64,000 bases of DNA from Pogonophryne albipinna (GCA_028583405.1 CM053252.1:32493562-32557561), one strand, 5' to 3'. Shown: positions 1 through 12,588, counted from the stretch's first letter. The notes: generated from the letters alone by a model not told the origin. A program made the numbers and translations.

Positions 1-670
1 TTGACAAATAGGAGGTTGAATTTATACAGAATGAAAAGCAACCTCAAATATATGTTTAAGTCTGTGTTAAAGCTACACCACTGCATTGGTACACCAACCA
101 AAAGTAACTGCAAATGATTTGAGGACAAAGGCAGGGCAAGTAATGATTGATCTTAAACTTTCCCCCCGTGGCTCTATCCAATTTGGGTCTAATCCTGTTT
201 GTTCTGGCTTTAGCATGGGGTGCTAATGTTGTGCTGCCTATCATTCTTAGGGTGCTGAAAGCCAAAGAAACTCAAGCCTGACTCTCAGTCTGCTGCTGGA
301 TGCATTTAAAAGCAAACCATTGTGATTGGTACGTCCCCCACCCAACTCCTAATCCTCTGATCTCACTGCTAGGAGACAGACCCAGTAAAATCCTCTGTGC
401 ATACAATGAGAAGTACAATCTCTTTTTCCATGTGGATTACAGACAACACTACAAATCCTGCAGGGACTTAAATGCACTGAGAGAAATGAAGCAGCTACTG
501 TAGGCTTAAAAGAGGGATAAACGGGAGGGTTGACAAAAAATGTTCACTGTTCAACAAAGGTTAAGAGCAAATATGCCTGTGCGAGTCAACGTGTCCTTGT
601 AAAGTTTTTTAATTGTTTTAAAAACAGACCAATTGACATTCGGCCGTGAGAGCCGTTGTTGCCTATTATT
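1..670. other. Unassigned sequence at window start
   Basis: No exon, RNA gene or named repeat recognised. It probably lies in the sorl1 intron upstream of the exon at 2992. The short open frames here show no family resemblance. Confidence 0.4.
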
Positions 671-1015
671 CAAGACAATACTTTGTGGCGATACTTTGTG
701 GCGATACTTTGTGGCGATACTTTGTGGCGATACTTTGTGACGATACTTTGTGACGATACTTTGTGACGATACTTTGTGGCGATACTTGATGGCTTGTGCT
801 GTTACCTCGTGACGCCACCTCGTGACGCCACCTCGTGACGCCACCTCGTGACGCCACCTCGTGAGGCCACCTCGTGATGGGCATTACCTCGCGCCGTTAC
901 CTCGCGCCGTTACCTCGCGCCGTTACCTCGCGCCGTTACATTGCGCCCATACATGCCGCCCATACATGCCGCCCATACATGCCGCCCATACATGCTGCCA
1001 ATACTTTGTTAAATT
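671..1015. repeat. 13-bp minisatellite made of successive variant blocks
   Basis: A continuous 13-bp period runs through the tract, but the unit changes in blocks. GATACTTTGTGGC and GATACTTTGTGAC units come first, then GCCACCTCGTGAC, then CGTTACCTCGCGC, then CCCATACATGCCG. Each block has about three to five copies. Neighbouring blocks share part of the unit, such as ACCTCG or TTGTG, so they look derived from one another. Open frames on both strands here are by-products of the repeat. Confidence 0.85.
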
Positions 1016-2991
1016 ATCTTTTGTGATGTTATCTTTTTACCTTGTCATGCGACCTATTATCTTATCCTCCCAGTCATGCAACAAAGTCACGAATAAGGAA
1101 CTAAAAAAAAGAATATGTGGCTGTGGACAGTCCAATCTAAAATGGGTAGTATTTTTCTTCTAAATCATTTTAGGGAAACACTAACCAAATGACAAACAGA
1201 GCTGTCAGAAAATGAGAAACTGCCAAAACAAGGAAGGAATTGGGTTTAGGGAAGTGTTTAGTAGGGGCAGACATTATTTTAAAGGAAGGGACAGAGACAG
1301 ACTGCGAATAGCCCTCCATGCACTCATGAAGCCCAGACAGTGTCCATCAGTTGAACAAGGACCTTTGAAAGAATGCCACAGAGGCAGAGCCGAGCCAACA
1401 CACTGCTCTCTCTGTTTAGCTCTCGAGACTCTGGAGGAAAACACACTGATTTGGAAGGCAGACGATAAGACCCAGTGAACCTCCTTCATTCATTCTGACT
1501 GGCTCTCCGTGCCACCGTTTCAGAACACCCTTGCTGTGCACTAGTGGAAACAAATAGTTTGACTATGGGGACATTTTAGTTTTGAACATGCTCATTGTCT
1601 CTATTTTGTGCTGACATTTAACATCTTGAAATGTGCCGAATGTATGAATGAAAGACAGACTAATTCTTATTTTAGGTTAATAAGAAGGATTCAGTGCCTA
1701 TTTTGTAGACTCTTACCTCTGAGTAATGTTATCCAAGCTGGAATGGTATCTTAAATGAGACATCTAAAGGAAATGATGCTGGATACTTTTGCATTTCAAA
1801 CCTAAACAAAGATACATCAGTTTATATTCCCTCCATGTCTGGGAAATGAAAAAAAACCACACCACTTAAACTTGAAACGTACCACTGGGGGAACAGGCAA
1901 AGTCCTCACGGAGGAAAAAGAGGTGTGTCAAACCTCAAAGCTTCTTGTTGTGCTAACCACTGAACAACCTTGTGGCCCATGGGAAATATTAAAACTGGCT
2001 TTGACTTTGAAAATGGTCAACTGGGCCATTGTTGCCCTGCTACAGGGAGCACAGTGCTCTATGCTGGCAGTGTAACAATTCAGCCGGACATTAGAAGTGA
2101 ATTGGTTTTGGCAGCAGATTGTGCTATTGGATTTTGCTGAAATTCACCTACTTAGTTGTAGTTCATTTACCTTGAAGTGTTTCTGTACACAGGCATGTAC
2201 CATCAGCTTGTTGGGAAGGAACCAGGTGTTTTCTAACAGAGTTGTTATTTAATTGGAGTGAAGATTTGACCAAGAGAGATTCGGTCTTAACAGTTCACAA
2301 CAGCATCTCAAATGGCGTAATTGTGTGGTGAAATCAGTTGATTTCAATATCATTTTGCTCTCAGTGGATTTGCTCAAAGGGACAAAGTCAATCTGTGCAC
2401 ATTTTTGTCTCCCAGTTCAATTTTGGTTTATCCAAGTTTGACCTTTAAGGGATATGAGAATAGGAAATATTGTCACTGTGTGTCACCTTCCAATGATAAT
2501 TAACCTTCTTCGTCGTAGCATAATCTAGTCAAAAAGGCATGTGATGGTTTGCAGAAAGTTGTGTGACAGAAGTCGATGGCTTGAATACATCTTTTGGTTC
2601 AAATGTGTGAACTTTTTGAAAATGAATGGCAATGTTTATCCTGATTCAATACACCTTCAGAGAAATCCTTTGGTGATGAGACATATAAAATGTTTATGAA
2701 ATGCATGTTCACAAACACGTGTTATAAACGAGGAACCCAATGAGAGGAAATTGTACGTGGGCCTAATGCACTCCATTACTTAACCACTATAAATACTGTT
2801 TTAATATAAAGTTGGAAGAAAACAAAGTAATGTTAATATTTTATATTAGAAAGAATTGCCTAACAGAATGATTCTTTGTTCCCCCTTCTTCACCCTTCTG
2901 CCTCACTTGCCCTTGCTTTATCCACCCCTCTGAACTCCCATCCGTCCTCCACCCTCGTTTCTTTCCTTCATCTTTCCTCACCCTATCACAG
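1016..2991. other. sorl1: Unassigned sequence, likely sorl1 intron
   Basis: About 2 kb with no coding homology that I recognise. It ends in a pyrimidine-rich tract and the acceptor AG at 2990-2991 that serves the sorl1 exon. The preceding sorl1 exon was looked for here and not found, so it presumably lies upstream of the window. Confidence 0.5.
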
Positions 2992-3172
2992 GGGCGTGGA
3001 GCCTTATGATCCCCCCACCACAGTGCTGGTCCAGAGACATGAGCCCCAGGGTGTCTCCACTATACTCAGCAGCACCGACTTCTTCCAGAGTGAACAGAAT
3101 CGCACGGTGATCCTGGAGCAGGCCGACAGCTTCCAGCTCCGAGACAAGTACCTGTTCGCCACCACCACCCGG
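2992..3172 (+). CDS. sorl1: sorl1 exon, VPS10 beta-propeller part
   Basis: An internal exon of the sortilin-related receptor SORL1 (LR11/SorLA), a type I receptor that sorts cargo such as APP between Golgi, endosome and surface. The exon starts with the last base of a split Trp codon and then encodes [11 protein letters not shown], followed by [17 protein letters not shown] and [11 protein letters not shown]. Human SORL1 has the closely matching GIDPYDKP, RHEPSG, STDFFQSREN and FQLRDKYMFAT. The acceptor is CACAG at 2987-2991 and the donor GTAAGA starts at 3173. The exon is 181 bp and ends in phase 0, which fits the next exon at 12487. This is one of many exons of a large gene, so the locus is partial in this window. 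Confidence 0.9.
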
Positions 3173-3410
3173 GTAAGAGAAGCTGAGCACGCTGAACTGT
3201 GTTTGGTTAATGTCATTTAAAAAAAAATGTATTTGGCAGGGGGTGGTCTCTTGCCACTGTGTTATTCTTGACATCAAAACCTTTTCTAACACATAAAGGT
3301 TGCACGGAGTAATGATGACCTTTTTTTACAAAGGTTGAATTTGAGCTGACAAATTACCTCATTTATCAATAGACCCAATATCACTTTAAAATCCTCATGT
3401 TTATTAATCT

Positions 3411-4355
3411 CAGGGTTCGTACGGTCATTGAAAACCTGGCAAAGTCATGGAAATTCAAAATGCAAATTCCAGGCCCTGGAAAAGTTATGGAAAACAATAT
3501 TTTTCCCAAAGTTTTGGAAAAGTCATGGAAATGTAACTAAAGTTGCGTCAAATATAATTTACATTTTATCTAATTGCCGAAATAATCTGTGGTTGCGAGC
3601 TGTTATGTGCCATCATGACGCGCATGGTGTTATTTTTTCATATATGAAGCGTGAGCTGTGTGCTCGAGTCTTCCTGCCTGTCGGCTGAACTCTGCTGCTC
3701 CGGGATGAGGGTCAGCTACATTATCTACGGTGCGTTCGTTAACTGTGCGGAGTCACTGTGGCACAGACTGCACCGCTGGTGAACAGCTGTTAGAACGGGC
3801 CGTTCAGGTGTTCAGAGCGGAGATCCCTGTCGGAGCTTAAGTAAAAGTAGAAGTACTCAGATCTTGTACTTGAGTAAAAGTAGAAGTACTTAGATCTTGT
3901 ACTTGAGTAAAAGTAGAAGTACTCAGATCTTGTACTTGAGTAAAAGTAGAAGTACTCAGATCTTGTACTTGAGTTAAAGTAGAAGTACTTAGATCTTGTA
4001 CTTGAGTAAAAGTAGAAGTACTTAGATCTTGTACTTGAGTAAAAGTAGAAGTACTCAGATCTTGTACTTGAGTAAAAGTAGAAGTACTTAGATCTTGTAC
4101 TTGAGTAAAAGTAGAAGTACTTAGATCTTGTACTTGAGTAAAAGTAGAAGTACTCAGATCTTGTACTTGAGTAAAAGTAGAAGTACTCAGATCTTGTACT
4201 GGAGTAAAAGTAGAAGTACTCAGATCTTGTACTTGAGTAGAAGTACTCAAGTACCAGAGTGTAATTTTTTTGGGTCATGGAAAATTAGGTAAAGGTAATT
4301 GAGAAGTCATGGAAAAGTCATTGAAAATCATTGGTGAAAAAGTGTATGAACCCTG
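3411..4355. mobile_element. hAT-like non-autonomous element
   Basis: The ends are inverted: CAGGGTTCGTAC on the left and GTATGAACCCTG on the right. TAATCT lies directly outside both ends, at 3405-3410 and 4356-4361. CAGGG termini suggest hAT, although hAT normally makes 8-bp duplications and only 6 bp match here. The terminal parts repeat phrases such as CATGGAAAAGTCAT. There is no transposase, and a minisatellite occupies the right half. Confidence 0.7.
3838..4250. repeat. 33-bp minisatellite, about 12 copies
   Basis: A tandem array whose unit contains GAGTAAAAGTAGAAGTACT and AGATCTTGTACTT. Copies differ mainly at one C/T position (ACTCAG or ACTTAG). Because 33 is a multiple of three, two minus-strand frames stay open through the array, but there is no reason to think they are translated. 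The unit resembles the terminal sequence of the AAGTA-rich interspersed repeat seen at 51294-51782. Confidence 0.9.
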
Positions 4356-7298
4356 TAATCTTTCATATCATTACAAATGGAGTATCTTCTCTGCTTTTAA
4401 TCGGCCAACCCTTAATGACAAAAAACAGGCTTTTAAAATTCAACTTACTGCTCAATAACCGCTGATTATGTAAGAAATAACTTTTAGCAAGGATAATGCA
4501 CCTCCTGAAAAACCTTCTTCAAAACAAACAATTTCAGTCCTCCTTTATTAAATAGGTTATCTGGAAATGAGAAGGAAAATTAAATGGTTCTGTAAGATAA
4601 TTAAAGGGGAACAAAATTGGTTGTGAGAGTTGGAGGAAATTGAAACTTTCAATTTCATTTAATTTAGTCCACTCTGTTTTTCTGCTAGTTGTCTGTATTT
4701 TCCCCATTGTTTAATAGGCCTTTTTATGATTTTGGGGTTTTCCATTTCCTGTAGTGGATTATTTAGGTTTGTGTGCTTGTAAATGGTCTGCAAAGGCTAA
4801 AATCCCAGCGTTCCCTCCTGTACACCTCAAAGCAGTTGACCAATCACAACAGAGCCGCCTAGCTAACCGATCAGAGCAGAATAAAGCACCTTTTTTGAAC
4901 ATTTAAACATGTTACGGTAGAGCCACAAAATACAAATATGAAACCTGAACATTTGCAGAATATATCCTCTTTAATCAATAACACTCCACTAAAAGTCTTT
5001 ATTTACCCGAACCAAAAGACAGAAATATAATGCTACAATGAACAGAAACTATTTCAAAATGTTTAACAACTTGCAACAATGCACCTGCATACATTTTTTT
5101 TAAAAGCTCACTTTGTATTACAGCTTAGTTGAGCAATGTAGTGAGCTACCAGTTTCCCACCTTAGCATAATGTGCTCAGTGTAACAGACGTTAGGTCAAT
5201 ATTTGGCAGGCGGTAACGTGAAGCGCTGTATTTTTGTCATTGTTAGTCTCCAGTGTTTGTGTAGAAAAAGCCTCGCTTAGGCAGCAGACAAACACACAGC
5301 GGAGCAGATGGTGAATAAGATTTGGATCTCTTCTCCTCCTACGTTTCACAGGGTGCCTCGGACAGATTTGCTTTCTTCCGCATGACATGCTGGCTTGGGC
5401 TAACAAGAAACAATTGTAATCTTAAGACAAGTCAGCTGTGAAAGATTTGTCTGATTGGATTATTGATATCAGATAGTTCATCATACTAGGTTAATGCATC
5501 TAGCTCTGCATCAAATCTTACTGCTTAGTCGCTTTTTGTATACTGCATTTATGAGTCAGGGATTTTTGCAATTTTTGTTTTGTTTTGCTCCATTGTAAGA
5601 ATTTACACCAATCTATATAACAATCCACAAATCTGAAAAAAATAAAATCCAATAGAATTTTGCCATTGGATTTCAGCCCATACAATAAGCTCTGTGGCAA
5701 ATACACATTCATGATACTTAACATGTTTTGTTAAGCAGGATAATCTCCACATATTAACACCACATTTTTGAAGCGTTAATGCAATCGACTGAAGTAAATA
5801 GGTAACGCTAGGCTATAAACGAACTACGTGATGACGTTTTGCAGTCTCTTTTAGTCACTTGTTAGCAACCGTGGTTTTCTTGACTCGTAATGTTTTGGAC
5901 ATTCACGAGTGGTGTATTCACTGACGTTGGAGGACAAAACGTGAACATTTCTTCAGATTGTGTGAACCACAGAATTTACTTCATACTTCTAACCACAAAC
6001 ATTTAAAAAAAAACACTGACTTTGAGACAAGGGAGCCGCAAGTGGTAAAAATGATAAAAGTAAAAAGTTATTTGCGGGTTTTAGGACTCGTTTCTGCACC
6101 ACTATATAGCTATCAAGTAACCAACACAACATCAATATTCATACCTACATTCATTATCAGATCTTACCACAGGGTCATTAGTAATGGACTGTGTTTCACA
6201 TCCCATTTTTCCCATCTTTCATCAAAGATATGTAGTTCAATGTAACTATTACTTAGTTATGTTTTCCATTGCAATACTGCGCTAATTATGCAATGATTCA
6301 AATGACTGAATCTACTTTAACTTGGTCGCTTTCTGCTCTGCTATTTGCAAATGTGATGAGGAAGGCAAGTGATCTATGAATACAGTCTGTAAATGCAGAT
6401 TCGTGTTGCATATGGTGCAATTTAATGGGTACACAGCAAGCAGGCAGTGTTAAGCTCTGTGCTAATAAAGTGTCAGAAATATACAGCAGCTTCAATAATT
6501 ACCAGTGGCTAATGTGGTCAAACTAACGAGTAATCCTCCCTTGCAATTACGATTGTGGTCCAATTACACGCAGAGATTAACCTCAAAGTGTGGAGAGGCC
6601 AACAACTGCCAAGAGTGGTTTTGTTTACTGCTCGGGATGTGACGCAAGACGTTGTAAAACGAGGCATGTGCAGGGTTTAAGGCAGAGACAATGGCCTTCT
6701 TTTTTCTTTGGGGTCTTTTTTTATCTCCCAGTTAAAAAATGTATTTGCATTAAATGTGTGAGTTCACCCAATTTAACCTATGCTGGCATGTAAGAGATGG
6801 AAATGCCACTCTGTATCATTCATCATTTAAAAGGTTAGCAAGGATTTAGTCTTTTCCGTGTTGAAAAGCACCATCAGGAGGATGTATCAGTCAAATAAGA
6901 ATCTAGCGTCAGCTGTTCAGCCCTGTGCTTTGTAGCTTTAAATTAGCACTGTCCGACAGAAATTGTAGTGAGAATTCCTTAAGTTATATTTCACATCTAG
7001 ATATTAATCATCTTAATTGAGATCTCTAAGGAATTGTGAGTTTCTGCTTCTGTCACTCTGTGAAATGATAACGTTAGCTAACGTTAGCGAATGTTAGCTC
7101 CTAAAGATAAAGTTGGATATATTGACCAAAAGAGACTGAGGATATCTGACTGATATCTTGACCTTTTTTGTCAGGCCTGAGAGTAGAGTTGTGCAACAGC
7201 TCAAGCAACAACAATTTCACAACAGTAGACGGTTGAACGGAAAATATTCTTTTTAATACAGCCTTGGAGGCTTTTTCGAACTGATATCAGATATAGTG

Positions 7299-7494
7299 AG
7301 GGAGGTGTGTGGCGTAGTGGGTTGTCCGTAGGTGTTCGGATCAGGGGGTCACAGGTTCAAACCCCACTGCAGTCAGCATTTCGTTGTGTCCCTGAGACAC
7401 TTCACCCCAAATTGCTCCTGTGGGGATTGCCCACAGTATTGAGTATGTAAGTCGCTTTGGATTAAACCGTCTAACAAGTAATATGTAATGTAAT
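7299..7494 (+). repeat. tRNA-derived SINE
   Basis: A GTGGCGTAGTGGGTT stretch fits a degenerate A box, and GGTTCAAACCCC is a clear B box, as in pol III tRNA promoters. A common fish SINE body follows (CACTTCACCCCAAATTGCTC), and then a tail (GTCGCTTTGGATTAAA) that resembles LINE 3' ends. The copy is diverged. A second copy in reverse orientation is split by a transposon at 40107-41470. Confidence 0.75.
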
Positions 7495-8153
7495 AGTCTG
7501 TTATGCTATCTTTAACTGTGATGAGCAAAGTGTAAGAACTGTACAAACTGTGTGAAAATAAGTTAAAATTATTGTTTGAGCAATTAACCTTAACTCAAAG
7601 TGGACTTACTATGTTTTTTCTGGAGCTTTTGACCACTAGAGTTTGTTCAGTAGTAATCAAAAGAGCCCCGTTGTGATCAATTGACCTACAGTAAGTATGG
7701 AAATGGGATTTTTAAGGTGATAACAGTCGAAGATGACCTTGATGTCTGATTAAAAGCTGCAAATAAAGGATAGTATGTGAACCATGACTTCATGATAACA
7801 AGAATAAAGCCTAATTTTATACCTAATAAAGATCATCGTTTGCACTCATTGTAGCATTATCTTCCTACTTACATGACAGATAAAACCATTGTTCTAAATC
7901 ATTTCCAATCCAAATATGTATGCAGATTAGAGAACAAAACCTTCTCAAATTCGACTTCGACCTAATACTGATCCATCTGGGGCTCGCTGACTTGGAAAAG
8001 AAAGTAAAAGCCTTTGAGTTCAAGAGGGCAACATAATACTGCCAACACATGCTCTGTTTGGTTGTGTTTCCTCAGAGAGTTTCTAGACCAATTAATCGGT
8101 GCTATATGGGATATAGGAAGTCATTACTGACTTCCAGAGAAGCGCTGAGATAA

Positions 8154-8246
8154 CAGTGGCAGTGCAGAGGCATAACGTTTAGAGATGTTTTTGACGATTC
8201 AATCATCAAAAACATCTCTAAACGTTATGCCTCTGCACTGCCACTG
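8154..8246. repeat. Perfect inverted repeat, 41-bp arms
   Basis: Arms 8154-8194 and 8206-8246 are exact reverse complements, separated by 11 bases. As RNA or single-stranded DNA this would fold into a long perfect hairpin. No target duplication or known transposon terminus was found. Confidence 0.9.
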
Positions 8247-8722
8247 CTCTGTACGTGTATTTCTTTCACCATGGGAAGAAACACAGTAATAGGTTACTGT
8301 AATGTATTACTTTTTGTGTAGATTGTTTATATTTGCTGGTTATTGTGTTTTTGTGTCTTAGCATAATTTCTGCTAGCTACCAAAGTGTACAACGTTAGCG
8401 TCATTCTGAACTAAAAATAAAAGTTAAGAGTTGGACATACTGAATTTTAAAACCTGCCTATCCACATCTGGCTTCACTCCCATATTGTGCTACATTAATA
8501 CTAATGTACTGCTTTATGTTATAAACAACTGAGATTACAATATCATTTAAGGCAATATATATTGCAATACAAAAATACAAGCTTGTTCTTTAATGCTACA
8601 ATTAAGAATTAAATGGATCACTCAGGGGCATGACAGCTTCCTAAAAGTTTTGTATGAACAAAGGCAAGTAGGAGCTGCTAGCAGAGCTATCTATATTTGT
8701 TTTACTATGAAGAATCCTTTTA

Positions 8723-9322
8723 GGTGCTGTTTACACGAGAACGCAAACGGTTGTATCCGCTACTTGCTTTCGTAGAGCCCATTCGTTCACACGAGGCCGT
8801 AACGGAAACGCGGAAACTGACCCCGCAAACGATAACGGGTCCCAAGGTGGATAGATCGGTGTGTACGCCCTATACGATCATTTCCTGATAACAATGAAGC
8901 CATAGCCCCACCTCTCCCCACCTCTGCTGCTCACTGCTGTAGCATGGTCAGTAGCTACAGATGTTAGTGCAAAATCTACAGCTCCTCTACCACAACCATC
9001 AGCAACAAGTGGACATGGAGAATTACATGAATTACATGTTGCTAAATCCACTGCGGGGCATAAACAGAAGGGCAACCATGGCAACCATGCTCGGTGGTCT
9101 TCTTCGCTGCTTTTGGTGTATTTTGTGGCGCCACTTACAGGCCCGGCATATGTACTACAGCGTCTCCAGCGCTTTCGAGCGGACTCGTGCGGAAGTACAG
9201 CGCCACTTACAGGCCCGGCATATGTACTACAGCGTCTCCAGCGCTTTCGAGCGGTCTCGTGTGAACGGAAGACTTTTTTGATATCGTATTCGTTTCGTTT
9301 GCGTTTGCGTGTAAATGGGGTC
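8723..9322. mobile_element. Harbinger-like non-autonomous element, copy A
   Basis: The left end GGTGCTGTTTACACG and the right end, reverse-complemented GACCCCATTTACACG, form imperfect terminal inverted repeats. TTA flanks both ends (8720-8722 and 9323-9325), matching the 3-bp TWA duplication of PIF/Harbinger elements. The body is largely the reverse complement of the element at 19605-21636. A 72-bp tandem duplication (units starting at 9129 and 9201) is present. I found no transposase. Confidence 0.65.
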
Positions 9323-11666
9323 TTAGTTACTTTCTTTCATTTTTCTGTCTTTGGTTTGCACTAATTGGATTAGAATAATGAAATATTACAAGTGCTTTTG
9401 GCAGTGCCAAGCTGCTTAAGCTAATTAAAGAGCCATACATTGAGGGTTGTATATAGAAACATCTTAAGGATCTTAAGGAATAGAGTGCTAATCAGATTTT
9501 AAATATGCAGCCTTTGGTCCCATCAGGGGGACTGGAGTAAGATAACCGGCCTAATAGATGTAATGGGGACATTTATAATGCCTTCTTATCTTAGCAGTTA
9601 TCTTTAAGCCATATTACTTCTCATCTAGATCAGTTTCTGTGCAAAGAAAGTCTGGGCCAGATGGAGAAGAAAACAGGAAGTACAGATTGGAGGAGTAATT
9701 ATTCCTCTACAAAGTGCAACAGTACTCCCTTCTGAAGCTCTTGCTTACTAGCAGTTTTTTTTTTAAACAACACAGTTTAGTGAATACCACAGACAAATTC
9801 CTGGCCCTCTCCTCATCTGTGTTTTGGTATTTTACAGGAAATTCCCAGAAGAGCTTTGCTGTTTAGAACTCCATGTTACCACATTGACACTTGCTATTGC
9901 TGCTATTCTATTGTTTCTTCAAAGAGAAAGTATTTATTTTTCTCATTCTAAATGAAACTGAAAGAAGTAAAGTATCTTTTCCACCTAACTTTTTAACCTA
10001 AATTCCCCTTCTGCCCCTCCCTAGTTTTACAATTTCAGTGTAAGCAACTCATTAAAAAGTCTGAGTTGTGGATTTAAGTCTTATAAAGTCGATATACAAA
10101 ATGGGCCTGCAAAGAGTGATTTATACATCAGACAAATATCAGAACAACTCTGCATGAATTTGTTGAAGTTTTCTGTCCACCTGAAAATATTATTTACTCT
10201 CTTTTAGCTCTGTTTTTGTCTTATCAAACTCCTTATACAAATCTTGCTCTTTAGCTGCTAAATGTTGCACTGTGTTCATCATCTGTCCGTCGGATATATA
10301 GTGCTGGGCAGAGAGTGGTCATTGGTTTTATCACAGCTCTTTCACTGAACGCTTGCTGCTGTTGAAAGTATATCAACAAATATAGAGCCGTTGGGGGCAT
10401 TAAACCCTAAACAATGAGCTGAAAGATGCTATAATGCTCCTTTTAAAATGATCTAAAATGCATAGTTATTGTGTGACACACAATCATTCATTAATTATTA
10501 ATATAGGAATATCATTCTTTGCAGCTTTCGTGTGATTTTTTTTTAATGTCAAACTGTGTAAGACTACAATGAACCACCATATCCCTAAATAATACCTCTT
10601 AAATATAAATATAATTTAGCCCAATAACAATGCTATACATTACTAGATACATAGGATAGATGAGGAAAGTAAGTTGTTTTGTAAAGGGTATATCATTTTT
10701 CCCATTAACATAACATGTGTATATGTTTATATCTTCTAGGAATGGCCACCCTTCAAAGCAAGCTTGAAAATAACCTAGCAGGGTGAAATGAGTGTTAATA
10801 GGAGCCGTGCAAGGGGACGAGAGAACCAAGCATCCTTGTAGAAAAGGAAAAGATGCGGAGGCCCAGTATTGAGCCCTGTTGAACTCCTGTAACACAGCTG
10901 GGTTGTTCAGACATTTATCTTTAGACGTGGGTTAGCATAAAGATATTGTGTCCCTGATGGATTCATCAGCTTTCAATGTTTTCTGTATCCTTTGAAATCT
11001 TTATGGTTTCAAACAAAGGTCTGCGGTTTTATTTTTCCACAAAATGTTAGTCATTTATTCATGTCTTGTTGTCTCTTTTTGTTAGGCATCTATCTATATT
11101 CAACCTCTTCTTGTGATCCATGGACATCAGTTATTACTCTGACCTTTTATATAAATTGTTTTATTGTTTTCACAACAGCAGACTAGGCTCTATGGCCAGA
11201 TCAACATTGCAAGTGTCTCTTATCTCATTGGTTTCATCTGGTTTAATAACAATTGTCATATCAAAAAGTTGAGATCTCAGAGTTGGGAAGTGCGTATTTA
11301 TTCCCATTAACATTCCTTAGCATGACTACATTTAGTTTATTTCTGGTAATTTTATATTTACGAGTTGTTTATTACTTATTACAATTAACAATAATGTGAT
11401 TGTGTCTGTTTGCCATCAGGCTGCGTTGATCTGAGGCCCTGATCTAATTTTGAGAAAACAGTGAGAGTTTAGAGAGGAGAATATGAGTACAGTGGAATGT
11501 GTGGCTCAATTACTGTTACCATTGCAAGGCAATCTGGGGTTTCAGTAGGAAAATATATAATATAATCACCATACCACTTACATGTGAAAACACATAGTTG
11601 ACATTCTCCTCCTGTCTAATTTTCCCTCTCGACTCACAAATTACACTGACCTGAAAACCTTGATTA

Positions 11667-11784
11667 AAGTATAACGGGTGAAGAGAATATAGTCCTATTA
11701 TAGGACTATATTCTCTTCACCCGTTATACTTGTAAGGAACAGTTGTAAGGAACAGTTGTCTATAATAGACAACTGTTCCTTACA
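11667..11784. repeat. Two adjacent perfect palindromes
   Basis: Palindrome 1 spans 11667-11731, with 32-bp exact arms and a 1-base centre. Palindrome 2 spans 11744-11784, with 20-bp exact arms and a 1-base centre. The bases between them are part of a direct repeat of TTGTAAGGAACAG that runs into the second palindrome. Confidence 0.92.
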
Positions 11785-12486
11785 TATCAGAACGCATATT
11801 GGCTTGTATTTTACATTATTTTATACCTTATAGACCTTAACCCTTATTTTCCTCTCTCTCCATTCCCTCCTAGTGTTTCAGTGTAGTTGCTGCTTTGCTT
11901 TCACATCACACCACACAGTCGATGTGGGCACTACGCTAGATAAATCAATAGACTGAATTGAAAATCCTGAAATGCTTTGCTGGAGACTGGGGGGGTTTTA
12001 GGCAGTCAAGGATGGAAATAAATCCTTTCAAGACACACACACAGATACAGTACACACTGATTGTTGTACCCCACTGGGAGTCTTTCTTAGTCTCTGCACT
12101 TTTAATGTTTTCTGACTCAGCTGGCAAGCACTGTAAGGCCATGAAGACAGGAAAACATCATCAGGATAGTCCAGATAACCAAAGTCACTTGTCCTTATCC
12201 ACAACCTCCGGGGACCGCACTGCACAACGATGTTTGAGATTTTTAGATGCCTGATTTAACATTTCAACAAATATTTTGAGTAGTTGTGTCCACCAACATT
12301 TGTGCTAACTCATTGAATCCCTTCTTCATTGACAGATGAAGCCTGTATGTCAATTCCAAGTTGGAGTTGCTGAGTTACCAAACAGATCACAGCAGATTGG
12401 CCGCCTCTGAAATGTTCAAGGGTTTGACATACATGATGAGTTTTCTGACTGTGCTTTCTCTGTCTCTGTGTCCTCTGCCTCTCCAG

Positions 12487-12588
12487 AAACAGTTTGGCAG
12501 CCATGCACCTTCATCTGTCCAGCTCTGGGTCTCCTACAACCGCCAGCCAATGAAAGCAGCCCAGTTTATGACCCGACATCCAATCACA
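12487..12588 (+). CDS. sorl1: sorl1 exon, VPS10 domain, following the exon at 2992
   Basis: An exon of 34 whole codons, phase 0 at both ends. The acceptor is CCAG at 12483-12486 and the donor GTGAGT starts at 12589. It encodes [19 protein letters not shown] and TRHPIT; human SORL1 has [19 protein letters not shown] and TRHPIN directly after the segment encoded by the previous exon, so order and phase agree. The next segment in human begins EYYIAD. I could not find its exon between here and the opposite-strand gene that starts at 19372, so the locus looks interrupted or has a very long intron. Confidence 0.88.

Larger units (their letters stand above)
3173..12486 (+). other. sorl1: sorl1 intron (9.3 kb) with transposon insertions
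   Basis: The intron between the two sorl1 exons, bounded by GTAAGA and a pyrimidine tract ending in CCAG. It holds a hAT-like element (3411-4355), a tRNA SINE (7299-7494), a perfect hairpin (8154-8246), a Harbinger-like element (8723-9322) and a double palindrome (11667-11784). In the remaining stretches (4362-7298, 7495-8153, 9326-11666, 11785-12486) I see no gene. Confidence 0.8.

Noticed and set aside
671..1015. CRISPR-like array
   Set aside because: Direct tandem units without spacers in a vertebrate genome; it is a minisatellite.
3790..4278. 162- and 137-codon minus-strand repeat frames
   Set aside because: By-product of the 33-bp minisatellite inside a transposon.
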